Below are positions 31,720 through 34,751 of a DNA stretch of 34,751 nt, one piece after another. The stretch spans positions 1-34,751 of the forward strand of contig CAKAQU010000001.1 of NCBI GenBank assembly GCA_916720335.1, in the 5' to 3' direction. The DNA is from an uncultured Moraxella sp. (GTDB lineage: Bacteria > Pseudomonadota > Gammaproteobacteria > Pseudomonadales > Moraxellaceae). Each line of letters starts with the position of its first letter. Position 1 is the first letter of the stretch. The notes under the pieces were generated by a model. The model saw only the letters and a program-made list of their open reading frames with translations. It had not been told where the DNA came from and did no database searches. A program made the position numbers and the translations under genes.

Positions 31720-33219
31720 TTAAATTTTTTCCAAAAAATTTTGGATAAAGGTAATTTTATCAAGTTCAGACAATTGATTAAAAATATCTTTATTTTCTTT
31801 GATGTGGTCGATCAAAGGGTAATATTCTTCATCAACGTGGTTTTTATTCAATTTTCTATCGATGCTTTCTTCATTGCTTCTTCCTAAAAATTTAGAAACC
31901 AAATAAAAGGGGGATTTTAATTTAAATAACAGCTCTTTGGTATGACTGTCAAAAACCATAAAACCTTCATGTTTGACAGTTTTTAATAAGGTTTTTGCCT
32001 CTTTAAAACTTATATTGCGAATCATCTGTGGTCTTTTTAAGACTATTTCTTTTTGCGATTGATTAAAATCATCAGCAATTTGATTTAATCTTTCTTCGCT
32101 AAATTGTTCAGAAGTCTTGACATTAATCACACCAATTAGAGTTTCCCCAAAATCTTCTTTGATGATATGAACATCGTTTTTGTCAGTAATCTCAAATAAA
32201 AATGTATGATTGGGATATTGTTTAAATAAGGATTCATACTTTTGACAATGATTTTTCGTCATTTTAGCAAAATCACTGTCTAAAGAACCAGTTGTGGAGT
32301 ATAGAACTTGATGGTTAAAATCGCTATCAAAACTGTCGTGATTTTTATCTAAATCAACATAAGTACACACACCTAAAAAACCATTGACTTTAACCACCAA
32401 ATCCACCAAATGATTATCGTCAATATCAATGGGGTATTTGCTGGTTTTACTAACGCGCTCACTGTAATTAAATACTTTTTTAAATGGACGAATGATAATA
32501 TTATTGGCTTTATCCATAACAAGCCCACGCATTTCCAATAAAGCGTCATCAAAATTATTGTTATAAAACACTTTACGAGCGTATTTTAATACTTTTAAAT
32601 TAGGATAATTTTTAGAATATTTGGCAGTAAAATTACCATAATTAAAAGCCAGATATTCATCACTGATGTATGTATGCTTTTGACTATCGTATTCCAATGG
32701 TTTTTTATCAAAAATTCTAAGTTGTTCAATTTTTTCTTGAATTTCTCTAGTCATTGGTCTAATGGGCGCTACGTCAATCTCATCTTTGAGTTTATTTTTA
32801 TCCAAACGAATGTAGGCAGCCAAAACCTCAGCTTCTTTAACATGATGGATATTTTCAAAAAAATTATGCAAACGATAGACCGTGCTTTTAAAATGATATT
32901 TAGTTGCTAGCGCCAAAAGATGTTTGCACAAACTAATTTTTTGATTGGTGTTTGAATTAATCACCAAAACATTTTTATTAGGATGTTCTTTACCGTATTT
33001 AAAGGCATTTTTCATCATTGTCATGCCCTGATTTGCCGCTTTATCTAGTCTTTCGGGCGTCCAGTAATAATTACCATGTTCATCTGTTAAAAGAAGGTCA
33101 TTTTCTACATGAACAATCAGTGCGTCTGGGAATTTTTGCAAAAATTGAGAAATTGTTTCTTTGGCAAAGGTAGATTTTCCAGAGCCTTGGTGACCGCGAA
33201 TTAAGATAAATTGTTGCAT
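31720..33219 (-). CDS. Polynucleotide kinase - T4 Rnl1-like RNA ligase fusion
   Basis: 499 aa, two domains. Residues 1-165 are a P-loop kinase: Walker A GHQGSGKST (9-17), a candidate general-base Asp41 in HVENDLLL, the GNYYWTPERL segment and VLVINSNTNQ (84-93), all as in PNK-like AAA kinases. Residues 175-450 are a nucleotidyltransferase: EMRGLVMD (229-236) upstream, motif I Lys277-Val-Asn-Gly280 with the AMP-accepting lysine, motif Ia-like STTGSL (308-313), motif III FLFEIT with Glu343, motif IV Glu418-Gly419, and motif V Lys433-x-Lys435. This order matches T4 RNA ligase 1-like enzymes. No inactivating change is visible. Expected role: phosphorylate 5'-OH RNA ends and seal them to 3'-OH ends. 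First gene of an operon with the phosphoesterase; preceded by a sigma-54 promoter and divergent rtcR. Base composition is visibly more AT-rich than the flanking cell-wall genes. Confidence 0.9.
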   Translation of the reverse strand: MQQFILIRGHQGSGKSTFAKETISQFLQKFPDALIVHVENDLLLTDEHGNYYWTPERLDKAANQGMTMMKNAFKYGKEHPNKNVLVINSNTNQKISLCKHLLALATKYHFKSTVYRLHNFFENIHHVKEAEVLAAYIRLDKNKLKDEIDVAPIRPMTREIQEKIEQLRIFDKKPLEYDSQKHTYISDEYLAFNYGNFTAKYSKNYPNLKVLKYARKVFYNNNFDDALLEMRGLVMDKANNIIIRPFKKVFNYSERVSKTSKYPIDIDDNHLVDLVVKVNGFLGVCTYVDLDKNHDSFDSDFNHQVLYSTTGSLDSDFAKMTKNHCQKYESLFKQYPNHTFLFEITDKNDVHIIKEDFGETLIGVINVKTSEQFSEERLNQIADDFNQSQKEIVLKRPQMIRNISFKEAKTLLKTVKHEGFMVFDSHTKELLFKLKSPFYLVSKFLGRSNEESIDRKLNKNHVDEEYYPLIDHIKENKDIFNQLSELDKITFIQNFLEKI

Positions 33220-33265
33220 AGTCTCTCACAATCAATAAATTAATAAAATGAATAAGTTATCTTAA

Positions 33266-33280
33266 GCAATGGCTATACCA
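33266..33280 (-). promoter_or_regulatory. Sigma-54 (-24/-12) promoter of the RNA-repair operon
   Basis: On the minus strand TGGTAT-AGCCA-TTGC against consensus TGGCAC-N5-TTGC: 8 of 10 fixed positions match, and the invariant GG and GC have the exact 10-base phasing. The start would be near 33254, giving a leader of about 35 bases to the ATG at 33219. It sits between the operon and an RtcR gene, which encodes a sigma-54 activator. Confidence 0.82.
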
Positions 33281-33367
33281 TTTTATAAAATAATGATAAA
33301 AATTTTATTAATTATTTGAAAATTAAAGAAATTTTTATTTTTATATAAAATAACCTTATAAAATTTA

Positions 33368-33376
33368 TGTTAAAAT
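33368..33376 (+). promoter_or_regulatory. Candidate extended -10 promoter of rtcR
   Basis: TGTTAAAAT (TGn plus TAAAAT), the same form as seen before argH. No convincing -35. The start would be about 40 bases before the rtcR ATG. Confidence 0.35.
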
Positions 33377-33389
33377 ACTAGCTTATTTT
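33372..33389. promoter_or_regulatory. AT-rich inverted repeat, possible RtcR upstream activating site
   Basis: AAAATA / TATTTT arms around CTAGCT. Its centre is about 125 bases upstream of the predicted sigma-54 start, a usual distance for an enhancer-binding protein site. Arms are short and AT-only, so chance is possible. Confidence 0.3.
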
Positions 33390-33421
33390 CTAATTTTTAT
33401 TTCATTTATATAAAAAAAGCT

Positions 33422-34751
33422 ATGAATAAATTGACTAAAAACCCAACTAAAAAAACAGTGATGATAAGTTTTTTGGGTACAGTATTGGATGCAGGTCTTG
33501 GAAAAAAACGTTGGAAAAGATGGCGACCTAACGTGGACATTCATCAATGCGCATCAATTGATGTTGTTGAACTGTTTGTGGCGGATAAGTTTGTTACACT
33601 TGGTGAAAAAATCAAACAAGACATCGCTGAGATTTCGCCCAATACCAGTGTAAATCTTATCCCAATGGATTTAGATAATCCTTGGGATTTTAGTGAAGTG
33701 TATGAAAAACTATCCGATTGGGCGGCGGTCTATCCTTTTGATACCCAAACTTATCAATATTGGACACACATTACCACAGGAACTCACGTTGCCCAGATTT
33801 GTTTGTTTTTATTGGTGGAAAGCAGACAAATTCCCAGTGTACTGTTACAAACTGCCCCACCTAAAAAAACCGAAGATTCAACCACCCATTTAGGTGAGTT
33901 TGAACTAATTGATTTGGATTTAACCCGTTATGATAATATTGCCAAACGATTGGCGCAAGTTAAAAATGACGCTCAAAAATATCTAAAAAACAACATCGCC
34001 ACCAAAAATCTTGCATTTAATCAAATGATAGCTGAAATACAACAAGTGGCGATGAATTCATCAGCACCAATCTTATTAATGGGCGAAACAGGCGTTGGTA
34101 AGTCATTGTTAGCCAAAAGAATTTTTGAGCTTAAAAAAGCACGACATTTAATCAGTGGACAGCTAATTGATGTAAATTGCGCTACATTAAAAGGCGATGG
34201 CGCGATGAGTGCGCTGTTTGGTCATGGCAAAGGCGCATTTACTGGAGCGGTTTTGGGGCGAGATGGCTATCTAAAATCTGCTGATAAGGGCGTGCTGTTT
34301 TTAGATGAAATTGGTGAACTTGGACTAGATGAGCAGGCAATGCTGCTAAAAGCTATTGAGGATAAACAGTTTTATCCCTTAGGCTTGGATAAACCCGTAT
34401 CATCAGATTTTATATTAATTGCTGGCACGAATAAAAATCTGCAAACAGAAGTATCGGCAGGGCGTTTTCGTGCCGATTTATATGTGCGAATCAATATCTG
34501 GCAATATCATTTACCCAAGTTGTTTGACCGTAAAGAAGATATCGCCCCCAACATTGACCACCAACTGATTTTGGCAAGTACAGAAATTGGACAAAAAGTG
34601 CAATTTGATAAGTTGGCTTATCAGCTTTATTTGGAGTTTGCACTATCAAGTAGGGCAATTTGGTCAGGTAATTTTCGGGATTTGTCCGCCAGTATTTTGC
34701 GTATGGCAACCTTAAATCAACAAGGATTTATTACTCAAGCAATTGTTAAAA
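33422..34751 (+). CDS. rtcR: RtcR sigma-54-dependent RNA-repair regulator, C-terminus cut by window end
   Basis: 443 codons present and open to the edge; E. coli RtcR has 532 residues, so about 90, including the DNA-binding helix-turn-helix, are missing from view. The N-terminal sensor (about 12-185) is RtcR-specific: KTVMISFLGTVLDAGLGKKR, then RWRPNVDIHQ and the ITTGTHVAQICLFLLVESRQ block. This is a CARF-like domain thought to bind RNA fragments with 2',3'-cyclic phosphate ends. The AAA+ domain has Walker A GETGVGKS (221-228), the sigma-54-contact loop GAFTGA (271-276), Walker B VLFLDEIGEL (291-300) and arginine fingers in GRFRADLYVRI. It is divergent from a kinase-ligase/phosphoesterase operon instead of the usual rtcBA; whether rtcB follows downstream cannot be seen. 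Confidence 0.95.
   Translation, partial: MNKLTKNPTKKTVMISFLGTVLDAGLGKKRWKRWRPNVDIHQCASIDVVELFVADKFVTLGEKIKQDIAEISPNTSVNLIPMDLDNPWDFSEVYEKLSDWAAVYPFDTQTYQYWTHITTGTHVAQICLFLLVESRQIPSVLLQTAPPKKTEDSTTHLGEFELIDLDLTRYDNIAKRLAQVKNDAQKYLKNNIATKNLAFNQMIAEIQQVAMNSSAPILLMGETGVGKSLLAKRIFELKKARHLISGQLIDVNCATLKGDGAMSALFGHGKGAFTGAVLGRDGYLKSADKGVLFLDEIGELGLDEQAMLLKAIEDKQFYPLGLDKPVSSDFILIAGTNKNLQTEVSAGRFRADLYVRINIWQYHLPKLFDRKEDIAPNIDHQLILASTEIGQKVQFDKLAYQLYLEFALSSRAIWSGNFRDLSASILRMATLNQQGFITQAIVK

Noticed and set aside
31720..33219. Calling the large protein a plain AAA ATPase
   Set aside because: Only the N-terminal third is a P-loop domain. The remaining two thirds carry the ordered nucleotidyltransferase motifs I, III, IV and V of RNA ligases.
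30880..34751. Integrated element with attachment sites at tRNA-Gln
   Set aside because: No copy of the tRNA 3' end and no integrase are seen in the remaining 3.8 kb. Kept only as a possibility in the composition finding.
1..34751. CRISPR array, insertion sequence or prophage
   Set aside because: No spaced identical repeats of CRISPR type, no transposase or integrase, and no structural phage genes are visible. The only tandem repeat is inside the lipoprotein gene.

Overview
The window is a chromosomal segment from an AT-rich gammaproteobacterium, most likely Moraxellaceae and probably Moraxella-like. The support is the low GC, the house-keeping proteins, and gene neighbourhoods shared with Acinetobacter, Psychrobacter and Pseudomonas (ibaG-murA-hisG-hisD-hisC; hemC-hemD-hemX; argH beside an AlgR-like gene). 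The species call is inference. I saw no insertion sequence, prophage or CRISPR array.

Layout. 1-327: the N-terminal part of an AlgR-like response regulator (minus strand) whose receiver has lost most of its phosphorylation residues. 328-911: a gene-free AT-rich gap. 912-3445: argH, a PolB-like 3'-5' exonuclease and the PII protein glnB, all plus strand. 3503-5157: a DUF2147 protein, a small unknown protein and a secreted DRGH nuclease, all minus strand. 5248-7314: mutY, convergent with ispA. 7455-7530: tRNA-Phe. 7665-10201 (minus): an Ala-rich repeat lipoprotein, rho and an unusual thioredoxin. 10423-13826 (plus): an RluA-type pseudouridine synthase, then overlapping hemC-hemD-hemX. 13849-19153 (minus): ibaG-murA-hisG-unknown-hisD-hisC. 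19247-21962: dolP and yraN (minus), rlmH (plus) and a 5'-nucleotidase (minus) that overlaps rlmH tail to tail. 22253-23083: an FKBP lipoprotein. 23195-30812: the front half of the division and cell wall cluster, rsmH-ftsL-ftsI-murE-murF-mraY. 30880-30952: tRNA-Gln without an encoded CCA.

The most interesting part is the right end, 31029-34751. A minus-strand two-gene operon encodes a polynucleotide-kinase/T4-Rnl1-like RNA ligase fusion (499 aa) and a calcineurin-type metallophosphoesterase (223 aa). Divergent from it is an RtcR regulator, cut by the window end: a CARF-like sensor followed by a sigma-54 AAA+ domain with GAFTGA. The gap between them holds a well-spaced sigma-54 promoter (TGGTAT-N5-TTGC, minus strand, 33266-33280) reading into the ligase gene. 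RtcR normally controls rtcBA. Here it appears to control an RNA-repair cassette with the three activities that bacterial Pnkp carries on one chain (5'-OH kinase, 2',3'-phosphate removal, ligation), divided over two genes. The proposed logic is that RNA breaks with 2',3'-cyclic phosphate and 5'-OH ends are sensed by RtcR, which switches on end healing and sealing. This is inferred from motifs and layout. RtcR-linked repair systems are a known theme, so the exact combination needs a database check before it is called new.
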